From Trileptium ribeirensis (lineage: Eukaryota; Nematoda; Enoplea; Enoplida; Thoracostomopsidae), in NCBI GenBank assembly GCA_030248225.1, contig JASANE010009913.1, forward strand, positions 1-64,000: a stretch of DNA of 64,000 bases. Reading direction: 5' to 3'. The number at the start of each line of letters is the position of its first letter. Within the stretch, counting starts at the first letter, position 1. The translations under genes and the position numbers were made by a program. The notes under the pieces were generated by a model that worked only from the letters and a program-made list of their open reading frames with translations, made no database searches and was not told where the DNA came from. Below, piece by piece: positions 11,680 to 23,600 of the stretch.

Positions 11680-14600
11680 CTAAAAAGACAATAAATATAC
11701 GACCGCAATGTCAAGCCGTACACTGCACTGTGTTGCAGTGGATGAAACCAGAGGCACATATATCTACATTTCTCGCTAGAAATGACCGTTGCGTTTCGAG
11801 CGTAACAGCTGCACTGAACAAAAATGAAACAACTTACCTATCACGAGCCAATCTGCAGAAAACTTCCAACAGCTGTACAACTGCTCAAATTTTTTAATTC
11901 TAACCTGATTTGATCATATTTTACCAAAAGACACTTTTCGAGAGAAAAAAAGTCGAGCGAACACCTAAACAACATACAAGTTTTGCTAGACTACAATACT
12001 GCCTTCTCAACCAGTTCAGTTTTAAGCCCAGCAGAAAAGCATTGTGTATCAAAGTAACACAAAAGAAGGCAATTAACATCGAGTTGCGCGTGTAAATATA
12101 AATATAAAACAAATTAATATATACATTATATTCAAAAAGTATCACAATTATCAGTTTTTGACGACTGCTACAGCCACCAAATAAAATATGTTTATATAAA
12201 TAGCAGTCCCAGTACCGCTAACCCCTACCCCTAATTGAGTTTTAGTTAATACTTATTCAATCCAAAAATATAATACAGCAAAGGAAGCCGGAGGACCGTA
12301 GTTGGGTTTCTAATATTTTATGATACATTAGCTATGTGGTGTACATTAAATATTTAAGTTAAGCATTGTAATACTTACTCGCAAGCGAGGGTTAAACGGA
12401 GTGAACGTGGTTTCATTTTTAAGTTATCAATTTGTTTAGTCACGAGTAACAGGCTTTGGTTGACGTATATACCACCCTAAGACGTCATGTGTCCTGAATC
12501 CATTAAAAATCTTAAATTGAAAATATGTATAATTTTAAAAAACAAGCAAGATGTTGCATGGAAAGAAAATACATTAACAAGCAAAATGTATGGTACCATT
12601 ACTGTAAATAGTAAATATATACACCATCATAAATAACGAATATCAACCAATTCCTATCAATTCTGCGACGAAACGTCTCAATATCATCGTAATGCTCGAA
12701 AACTTTGCGCGTATCTGCGTTATCCTTATCCACAGCCAAAACTGAACCGTGTTAATCGTTCTTAGTTACCACCGAATAATAGAAGAAATCGTCAATATGA
12801 ACAAAACGGAGCACAATATCGAATCAACTTAAAACATCGTCGACCCTAAACTCATCGAAAACAACAGACAACGCATCAAGTATTTGTGCTGGTCTCTCGA
12901 AAACCAAATCGTCGTATTAACTTATATAAACAATTACTGATTATCTATACGCGATATATAACCAAACATGAAGACAGACTGTATTCTAGAGACCTGTTTC
13001 ACTGACCCTAAACCCATTGAATCCCAATGTCAAGGCGTGAATTATTTATTCAGCATACCAAAAAAACCACTATATACACTTCTTGATGACCTGTACGCAA
13101 TACGTACACTACCAGCCAACAATGCCTGTCGCTCGCTCGAGATAAATTCGTTCTAAAAATAGAATTTACTAATAATTTAAATAGTTTTGAAATCTCGAGC
13201 AAGCCACTCGTTCGAAATGTGACCGTCACTTCTGGCGCGTACTGTAAACAGACAACAGACGCCATAATATATTCTGGTAATCGCATCCATTGACTTAAAC
13301 CCACTAAATGACATCCCATGAAAAGGCATGAAATATAATATGTAGTCTAGATACCGAATCATTGTATTTAATCTTCAGAAACACCTATATGTAGGCCATT
13401 CTTGATACACTGCACGCAATACCTAGTCAGACAACTGAAAACGCACAAAATTTTTGAAATAGGGTTCCTCAACCACGAAACCCTTGAAACCCCATGAAAT
13501 ACTATAGTATAGTCGTCACACTGGACTCCAGATAGTAAAACCATCGTGTCCGGTGTGCTTGATAATCTAATAGATACTCATTATAATGTAAAACAAATAT
13601 TTACAAGGCGTAACTCCAAAAAACGCTATTTCCGGCAAAGGATCGACGAACCATATTCGGGCACACAACGGCCCACGAAGTGGTCTCCACATAAAACTAG
13701 TGGTCGACAAAGTTATAGATCTCGATGATCTGATTCTGGACGGCGGTCTTCACTTTTCGATACGAAGCATCTATGTTGCGAGATATAGGCTGCGAAACTT
13801 TGATAAACCTGTGTCAATATTTGGCAAAGAACACTTAAAATCCTGTTTTTTTGCCATTTTGACCAGGAAGATGCGGTCGGAGCTATTCCCGTCTAAACAG
13901 ACTAAACTGGACAGACACGTTACTTTTGCTATCGAACAAAAAATTTGTCGAAATCCGTCCACCTGAAAAGGAGTTATGAGTAACAACGACAGACAAAAAG
14001 AAATTTTCACGATGTCCCCTTAGCGCCCAAAGTGAAAACTCCGTTTCAACAATGTTTATTTGGTGTTAGTGCATCGATGACACCATATCATTGAGGATGT
14101 TTGTCTTGTTAAACCACTTCTAAAGCGTTATCGATATTTTATAAACAAAGAAATCAATTTATTGTTGGCTTCTTCACATTAGATAAGTGGGTGGCCTACG
14201 ATTTAATAGTACCTCGAGTTCCCCTGGTACAAAACCGCAACCCCCTGATTCGTGCCAACAAGCAAAATTTTGGGCTCCGCGTCAATTTTAGTTGAAAATT
14301 ATTTCTTCCCACTATTCAATCATTAGCAGTTCAAAATATAAACAACTTTTAATATATTATTATTTTGCAGAATAAATGTTGTTCAGACGCTAAATATTTG
14401 ATGTCTTCGATGATCGAAGCTCCAATACGTTTAGTATGCTGAATCAATTAACAACACACATCAACACAGGAAAATAACGTTACGTATAATATATCTTGAC
14501 AGTTATACTAGTACTCAGAGTGCCAAAATAGCATGATACTAAACCTGTTTCCCAATACATAGATTGACATAAATAAATATGGGTGAGTTGAGGTGCTTAA

Positions 14601-17600
14601 TGTTACCTTTTTGGTCCTCACAACACAACCAACACTGTAACATCTCCTTAATCCGGAACGTACTTGGATGGTGCACTGCTTAACAAGAACGACGTAGTAA
14701 TCGACGAAAACGGAGAACGTTGTACTCATGCAGCATACGTCGCCGATATCACAGTATTTGGCCGGACAACCGGACAACTGTCAGTGCTGTCTAGAATCAG
14801 CGCAGTCAGTGAAGGAATAAGTGTGCGAATAAGTGACACAAAAAACCAAGATCGTGTGCTCTTGCACACCCACAGTACTCGGAAACAATACCACCGAAAT
14901 CATGCACGACTTTTGTAATTTGGAAATCCAAATTACTGGCACAGACTCTTCCGAAACTGAAATCACAGCGAGAATAGCAAAAACCAGGTCCGGCTTTAGC
15001 AACCTAATACGACTGTAGCAGACACCAATTATGTCATTTATGTTAAAATCGGATATTAAATACAGTAGTGAGACCTGTCTTATGGAAAGGCCGCGACACT
15101 TGGTCTCCATAAGCACACAATATGCACCAGCTAGACGTCTTCGGAAATTTCTGCCGTCATCGAATACTTGAAGCAACACTGTTCGATCTCATAAAGGACG
15201 ACCTGTTGTGAAGGAGCACCAGACATACCGTTTCGCTCGCCTATGCGCTGAAATGCAGCAGACTGCGCGCAGTGGGTTACGGGATCTCATGGACAATCGC
15301 CCACTAGCTGTAGCTCCTGGACAATCCCCCAATGTGAACTCCTGAACATTTTCCTCCTTAAGCTCACTAACTTCATTTACTGTATTTAAGAGCCCTTGAG
15401 AAAGCTGTTGGGATACAAGGAGCTATATTTGCTCCAACAAACGATATAAATCGGCGATGTGCTGGCATATAGCCTCGAAGGGTGCATGGTGAAACCTATC
15501 CCTGCACATGAAGTCCTGCAGGTACCATTGCAGGAAGTCTCGTTTGCAACCAACCGTGGCCTTGATGCGATTCTTGTGCTTGTTCCTGCAGAACTCGATG
15601 TGTTGTGTGTAAACACACCATTGGATTCTACGAAGTTGAGGCTGCTGTGATTTACCGTCCGGTAGGTCAGGCCCATCTCATCGATGCCACGATACGCCCG
15701 CCATTCGTCCGAATGAACTATTGTGCCTGGCAGAGCCACGTTGTGTATGATCACCAGCAGGGTAGCGGCATCACGGCGTTCCACGATTTCCATAAATCCA
15801 ACGGCAGGTTCGTGACTCGTGTCCACCATACCGAAAACCCATATCTGCGTATGAGGCGAATGCCCACGGTTCTACTTTGCCTTGTGGCTGAAGCACGATA
15901 CGTCGAACTCAACCACCATCCCCGGCCCACCAAGCTAGATTGGATTTGCCTGAAGATAACGAGAACATATTTCTCGGAAGAATGCAAACCCGTCCGGCAC
16001 CGTTTTACTTGACAGCCCGACCTGCTCCACGACGTTCTTCTCCTACTGCTCGATTGCCCACAAGTAGACCACGTGTATTCATTGTGGAAGACTTACGTTG
16101 GAGATGGCAAAAAACTTCCATTTCGGGGAGTCGTTGTGCTTTTGAACTTAGGGCAGTTCTTGTTCTGACACTTCCACGCCCAGCCGTCCTTCGTTTTGGC
16201 GCACCTTGTGCAGTTCATACTGCTACTGCAAGACTTGCACTGCATCGAGTTTGACAGCAGGCGCTTCTGTTGCATCCAGCGAATAGCTTTTCTTTGTCAT
16301 TGATCAGTGGCAGACCTCTTCAGCAATTATATCTCCCCAAAATTGGCTCTCATGGAGTATTCCTACCCCAATGCAGGCTGGAAGGAAGATTGTCCATGAG
16401 ATCCGGGTCACGTACTGTGGATGACACCAGACCGATGGCTGCGACGTCAACTAATGCCTACGGCTCCTTCAAACTGGTCATGCCCTCGTGGCCAGGCACT
16501 CACAGCACGGAAACGACAAATCGTTGAAGACGCTTAACCGGTGCTCCGCGGAACAACCTACTGGAGCTGGCGAAACGATTCAATTCGTATCATGCCCTGG
16601 GCGGCAACCAACCGGGACGAGTGGCGAGTTGTCAACATGGAGGCACCTTGCAGGCGCAGGATCAGGTAAATCATGTAAAGTATAAGTTTTTACATAGCGA
16701 TATAGAAAACACAATGCCGTTATAATTTAGTACTTTCCATAAATTCTGAATCGGCCACAAAAGCCACCGAAATAGATACCCGTAGCTATCTCCCATTATT
16801 CATGTTCTGTGTGGACAGCATATATTGAGACACGTAAGTTAGAATCGGAGGGGTCGATAAACACCCATCTTGAGATTACAGCTTTTCATAAAAGCCTAAA
16901 TATGAGCATGTCACCGTAAAGTGAAAATTAGATTTCACCACATTTATAAAAATCATACATTATGTTAGTTGACAAAATTTGTATAAATCTCTTATAATCA
17001 GACGGAAGCCGCTAAGTAAATAATTGCGGCTGTCTACCGTTGAATACTAAACAGCAAATTATAACCTTCGTTTGCTAATATGCATATAATTGCATAAAGT
17101 GTACAAAGACTAAAATTCGCATCGCTCAGTAGGTGTGCAACAATGTCCCGACGAGTAGGGATTTGCATCCGTTTAATACATCAGTCAATGTGTTATTATC
17201 AGATTATCACGGCCACCTGTTTCTCGTACATATTAGTTTGACGTGGATAGCAGTATTCTTTTGTAACAACCTCAAGTCGTGACTTTGGTTAGAACCTTTC
17301 TGGTGCTGCGTTTTGTTTTCCAGGAGAGAAGACAACGAACAATGGTGGATGATTTGGTGGGCGCCCCAGCGCGGTTACATCGTGAGTGCACGTTGTGACG
17401 GCCAATTCTACATACCAATGCTATTTTCAGATATTATATTAATAAGCATAATAATGTGCTGCGGCTACTAGAAGCGATTCCGTGAACATAGATGTACAAC
17501 GTATATGATGTCTATCAACAATGACATAACTTCGTCTGTATCGCCACATCTGTTTCAACTTATGCGAAGTAGCCATGCTTCGACCATCTACCTGCCATGA

Positions 17601-20600
17601 CAACCGATTCAACCCTGAATCATATCAAAGAAACAATCTATCAATCGTCACTCTATACTGGGCATCATTCTTCTCATTACCGGTTTATTGTGAACAGTAT
17701 AAATTCATGACATCACTGGTAGACCACTCACGTATCAGTGTTACAGGTGCTCCACGAACATCATAGCAGCAACAATAAGTCTTTCACAATCTTCCCAATC
17801 ATCATTAGAACCGTTGCATTCACCCAGCTACAACACCTGCAGCGATCCCTTAGCCTTCCGGTTTTCACGTCTTTCATAACCTCTACGGCTCAAGGTGTCC
17901 AGTGATTCCGAGTTCAACGACGGTATCTAACAGCCTCTCGTCGCTGTGCTGCATCAAGCCCAATTGCATTCAGGGACCGGACGATCCGCATCTACTTCTA
18001 ACGGTAAGCAAACGTATCTTCTGTTATTTTGTAACAGAGAAATTGGCGCACTGAGCAACGGAAGCGGGGAAGTATGCCCTTTGCAAGTAAATCAGGACTA
18101 ATACGGCAGCGTATAGGCCTTCGAAAATCCAGGCTACAAGGACTCATCGCTGACAGCATCGAGACTGTGAGCAAGGCGAAATCGATCGATGTAAACAACA
18201 TAGCCGTTAGCGAAGTGTATGACGCGATTGACGCATTAACAGCTAAGATAACCGCATCGATAAGCGGTCTAGAGGAACAAAATGATGGATGGCAACAGCT
18301 TATAAGTACACTTTCTAGCGATGACGTTGCAGGAGAAGAACAAGTCTACGCAACATACTTGGAGAAGTCGGACAACTATATTAACGTTATCGACGCCGGT
18401 AAAGAGCAGCTACATCTACTTCAAACTCAACTCAACCGGTTACAGTCACCAGTTAGACTCACTGATCAGTCTCAGGCCCCTACATGTAGCAGCGATCCAC
18501 GAGTCAATTCATCCCTAATCTACACAAAGTCAAAGTCCGCCAAACTTCCAAAGCTCATACTACCCAATTTCGATGGTGATTTGTTGGCATGGACACAATT
18601 TTGGTCGATATTCAAGGCAAATGTCCATGACGCTAAAGATTTAGAAAGCGTGGAAAAATTCTCATATTTGCGTGCGCAGTTAAAAGGAACTGCACTAGCC
18701 GAAATCGACGGATTAGAAATAACCGATGATGGATATAAAACTGCCGTATCCATTCTTACGAAACGATTTCAAAGCCCCCTGAAAAGCTAATCGGCAATCT
18801 ATACAGTCAGTTGAAGCTTATGCCATCATCTACAAATCGCAAATACAGAAGACATACGATCGATGTGAACGGATCTTCCGGCAGCTCTCTAGTGCGGGTG
18901 AAGATATCGACAATAATCGCTCTCTTATTATGGATATACTTAGCAAATATCCGACCGAATTTCTTAAAGAAATGTCTCGTATTAAAGGCGTCGGCATACA
19001 ATCAACAGTTGGGCAACTTCGTGTTGCATTAGGGGAAATTATCGAAGAATCCACCAGTCTTCAGGAATTACTGAACGACTTGGAGCCGTTTGGGCATCGC
19101 CAACAGCCGAAATCTGCTAAACCGTTGTGTTCCAGCTCCGATAATGGAAACTGGTCTTTCAACTCCAACCAAACGTCAGCGATGACTACTGTCGACCCTA
19201 AAACCGATAATAATAAACCGCCACGTCCTTGCTACTTCTGCAAGGGTGATAACTTCAATAAAGCATGTCAACAATATCCAACAGCGGAACAGCGCGTCAA
19301 ACGTTTGGAACAGCTTGGGAGTTGCCTCCGATGTATGAGTGGAACACACAAACTTTTCATTGCCGTACTAATGGGCAGCGATTAAAGTGCTTTTTCTGCT
19401 CGGGTAACCACCCGACTCCTCTGTGCCGTTCGACATACGGTTCGAAACGAGGGAATCCTAAGACCATCAGCCATATCCATATAACCAGTGTTTCAAACGA
19501 TGATAACGCAAGCACGAACAGGTCGCCCAGAACGATTCCTCACAAACAATGGTCGGGTTATGTTTGGAAGAACATTCTTTGTTGTCAACTGCTATCGCGG
19601 AGTTACGGAATCCACGAACAGGTAAAGTCAGCGTGGCTCGTATCATTCTTGACTGTGGTAGTCATCGAACATATGTCACCGACAAGTTGAGTCGGCAATT
19701 AGATCTAGTTGATCGATGCTCAAGGCCAACCTGGAGACAAATTGCCGTATTTGGTACTAACCGTACGCTGAGTGTTCCGTCAAGCGCTGTGTCGTTCGAA
19801 ATTATATTGAAATCGGGTGCCACTAAGACAGTCAACGCCAATACCACAACGGTCATTACCCAATGTCAACTGATCCCAAATAAACTACCCGCCGAATCTC
19901 AGCGAGTTATAAGTGCGATTGGTATGGAGATGGCTGACGATTTCGACCCACAGCATGGCCCACCAACGGTTCTTATTGGTTCAGACTATTTTTGGGAATT
20001 TGTCGACGGATCAAAGATGAGAACACAGGACGGCATTTTTTCTTATTCCTTCTAGCCTGGGCGTGGTGCTTGGAGGTCGTTATCAGACGGACCATGAAGA
20101 TATTGAAGAACCAGTTCTGCTCTGTCTCACAGAACGACCCGACGGTGTCTCATTAGATTCTGCGTTAGTGACTGTCACCACTGCTTCCAAAGCAGGTCAG
20201 ATGTCACCAGACGTGGATGAGTTCTGGTCTTTGGAAAACAAAAGGCAGCACCAGAATGGTTCTAACCAAAGTCACGACTTGAGGTTGTTACAAAAGAATA
20301 CTGCTATCCACGTCAAACTAATATGTACGAGAAACAGGTGGCCGTGATAATCTGATAATAACACATTGACTGATGTATTAAACGGATGCAAATCCCGACT
20401 CGTCGGGACAAACAATACCCAATGAATGCGCCTCTAAGTAAATAAATGCGGCTGTCTACCGTTGAATACTAAACAGCAAACATTAAATTATTATAACCTT
20501 CGTTTGATAATATGTATACAATTGCATAAAGTGTACAAAGACTAAAATTCGCATCGCTCAGTAGGTGTGCAACAATACTCAATAATGCGCCTCTCAGTGT

Positions 20601-23600
20601 TTTTAGATAAGTTGAAGTAGTTATAGACGGACTTGTATATATTGCGCTACAGTTCGATATCATTACAGCAATCCAAACGCATTGTAGTGAGCTATCCCGA
20701 AGCGGCATCGTTATTGCTGAACAAGGTGTTCCAACAAACAAACTTTACTGTTAACACTTTTGTTGCTGTACATGATTAACGGCCATGGGCACTCATCGTA
20801 TTTATTTTTGACGTTTCCAAGCCGTGTTTATGCGATGCTGCCAAAACAATAAATTGAACTATTCCTAACTGCTGAATTCTGGCTGCAATACAATGTTGCT
20901 TGACTTTAAATCCTAAATACAAATATTTATAACTTAATATCAGTCCAGTTTTTTTACAACTTCAATATAATGTGACTGTACTATTGAAACTTACAATTTT
21001 GTCTTGCTTGAGATGTGCGGGAAGTTTCGGCCGAAGGTTTTGTTTCGATACGACTTTTCGCATATCTTCAAAACTAGGGTCGTGAGGAACCATTCCTTGA
21101 TAAGGTACTTGATACTCGTCCACGGGTCCTGGAAAAGAAAAACGAAGGCGATGATAGCTGACCGCGCTCATAAGCGTCATCAGCGACAACAGCAGTAATA
21201 CAATGTTTCATAGAACTAAAAGCTAAATTAGCCACCATAGTAATAAATGCTATAAAACTATCAGTTTGAGGAAATAAACATCTTGTCCGTTAACCAAACT
21301 CTAAACGTTCGTGGTTAATGTACAGTTGCAGTGACAGTTAGGTGTCTGGCATTTCCAAGCAGCTAAAACTAGCCCCGCTGAAAAAATGATTTTTAACCAA
21401 AACAGAGAAAAACCTCCTGTTTTACCCTGTCAGAGAAAAATTAGCTAATTTCCACTTGCGTCAAAAAGGTTCTGCGGGATAGAGGGTCGCCCCTCGGCTA
21501 TTAGGATAAACCAGGGTGTTGTAGTCATAACTTATATAAAATTTTAGGCTGCCGCAAAACATAGCGTATGATTGATCTTTATTGACACTAGAAACCCACA
21601 TAAATGTGATTAGTGCTATTATACAGTACTCGCCAGAAATGAGTGTTGTTCGTTCGATGTTCGCTCGATGTTCGGTCGATAAATTCAAAATTTTGTTCGA
21701 AATGTGTTCGAATTTTGTTCGAGACGTGTTCGAAATTTTGGCGCACTTTTTTAAATTTGTTCGAAAGCTGTTCGAACTTTGTTCGAAAAGTGTTCGAGAA
21801 TAAATAAATTTTGTTCGATTTCTGTTCGATGTTCGTTCGTTCGAAATGTGACACTCATTTCTGGCGAGTACTGTACAAACAATAATAATTATTACATAAT
21901 AATTATTGCTATCACGACACTCGTATCTCTGTATATAAAAAACCCGTTTGCTAACCATAATCCGAGCAACGCGAAATGATTTCCCACATAACCAACGCAA
22001 AAGAATATATATCAGCGGCAGTGAATTGCTCAAAGCAACTTTTGGATCCTAACTTGCATTCGAGAACCTCCGGCGCCATGTAGCGTTTGGTTCCGGCGCG
22101 AGGGTTGTATCGAATATCAACCGAATTCTTTTCCCTTAAAGTATCAGAGGCGTCAAAGCTATAATATCACACTGATTTTTGCTTAAAACAATACAGAATT
22201 CTTTTAAATCACTATATTGCTGTACTTTTCTACGCATCCAATGGCAAAAAAGTAAACGTGTGCAAACGACCCTAACGAATTCTTTTCCCTTCAAGTATCA
22301 CAGGTACCAAATATATAATAATATCACACTGATTTTCGCTTAAAACACAACATAATTGTTTTAAATTATTACATTGTTGTACTTGTGTACGCATCCAATG
22401 GCAAAAAGTAAACGTGTACAAACGACCCTTAAATTCGTGTCCACACCTTACTGGGTAGAAATAAAATTTACTCATCTAGGGTGAACTTACACGGGTAAAT
22501 TTGAACTATTTCCGATCCGTTATCCAGCAGAAATTTTTCCGCTATATTTTTCTCAATACGCGATAAGCCTAAACTTAAGATATTCAGTTAAATGAATGGT
22601 ATGGCCTCATCTACTGCATACGTACATGCAGCACGCAGGCAACGAATACATAGCGAAAATATGGGTCATGCTGGTGATAACAAATCGACAACGCTTCTCC
22701 AGAATTTTCAATTCTCAGAAACATGAACGATGATTTAGCGCGGACTATTGCAAAAAATAAAATTTCAATATCAGTAAAAATACGACGGCAACGTCTATAA
22801 CAAAGTACAAATAAATAATGAATCTAGTTTCTAAGTAATTAATTTTAGCTAACCCATCGCTAATTATAAACAGAAATGCTAATGGAAACAAACAAAAACC
22901 AAATCAATACTTTGAAATACAAGCTTGAACATCTTTACAGACAAGATGATGATCATGCCCAGATACTCAATTGTATATTGTTGGAGAATTAATAATATGC
23001 TAAATTTATGTTTGTCTTTTTAACCCCGAAAATTTTATGACTTTAAAAACACTAATTTCCAACATTTTAAATAAAACAAAACCGCACAACTACAGTACCC
23101 GTCAAAAGCGACGGCTTATCGATCGCTCGATATTACACACTGCTTGCTCGAACTTTGATCGCTACTACCACGTCTTAGCACTGGTTGCTCGAAAAGTTCG
23201 ATCGATGCTAGAATGACGCGATAAAATCACTGCACACCTATATTCGCTCGATAGGAGCAGACATTTCTGCCCTGCACATATACACTTCGTGTTTAACCAA
23301 CCACTACAAAAGAATAAGGTTGTGTGATCGTGTGGTGAAGAAATAGTTGCACAACAGCTATATAGAAAATTCTTACAGTTGAAATTTACGGCAATATTCG
23401 ACCAGAGACGGTAGCCACATACGAAGAGTGCTGGTACATTTTGTAGCCAAATGCTATATATTAACGGTAAATTAATCTTTATTAAGAACGAAACATTTAA
23501 ACTCCTGACCACTCTCTTCTCAAGCCAACTGCTCCACAGATATCTCAAATATCTATAATAGCACGAAAAGAACATTTTTCTCTCCAACATGGCGAAAAGC

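Larger units (their letters stand above)
17144..20410 (+). mobile_element. BEL/Pao retrotransposon fragment bounded by inverted U3 ends
   Basis: A 3267-bp insertion flanked by a 5-bp duplication AACAA (17139-17143 and 20411-20415), the size made by BEL/Pao integrases. The left 179 bp (17144-17322, starting TGTCCCGACGAG) and the right 179 bp (20232-20410, ending CTCGTCGGGACA) are inverted copies differing at only three positions by my alignment. The left copy is the start of an LTR that seems to end about 18041 (TTTTGTAACA), just before a primer-binding-like GGCGCACTGAGC. The element continues through gag and protease and is cut off before reverse transcriptase, where the inverted LTR end begins. 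Each outer end contains a small palindrome (CCCGACgagtCGGG in the right copy). Confidence 0.88.
11680..20994 (-). other. Receptor intron, 9.3 kb, rich in mobile elements
   Basis: Donor GTAAGT after 20995; acceptor TTTTTAG before 11679. It contains satellite-like repeats, a LINE fragment, a Merlin relic and a BEL/Pao fragment, each listed separately. 11680-12830 and 20590-20994 hold nothing I recognise. Confidence 0.8.

Noticed and set aside
17005..20590. Long terminal direct repeats around the BEL/Pao fragment
   Set aside because: They are copies of a tandem repeat in the target, lying outside the AACAA duplication and the TG/CA ends.
21461..22033. 190-codon minus-strand open frame overlapping a receptor exon
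   Set aside because: It runs in the wrong frame through the exon and then through the MITE's TTCGAA repeats.
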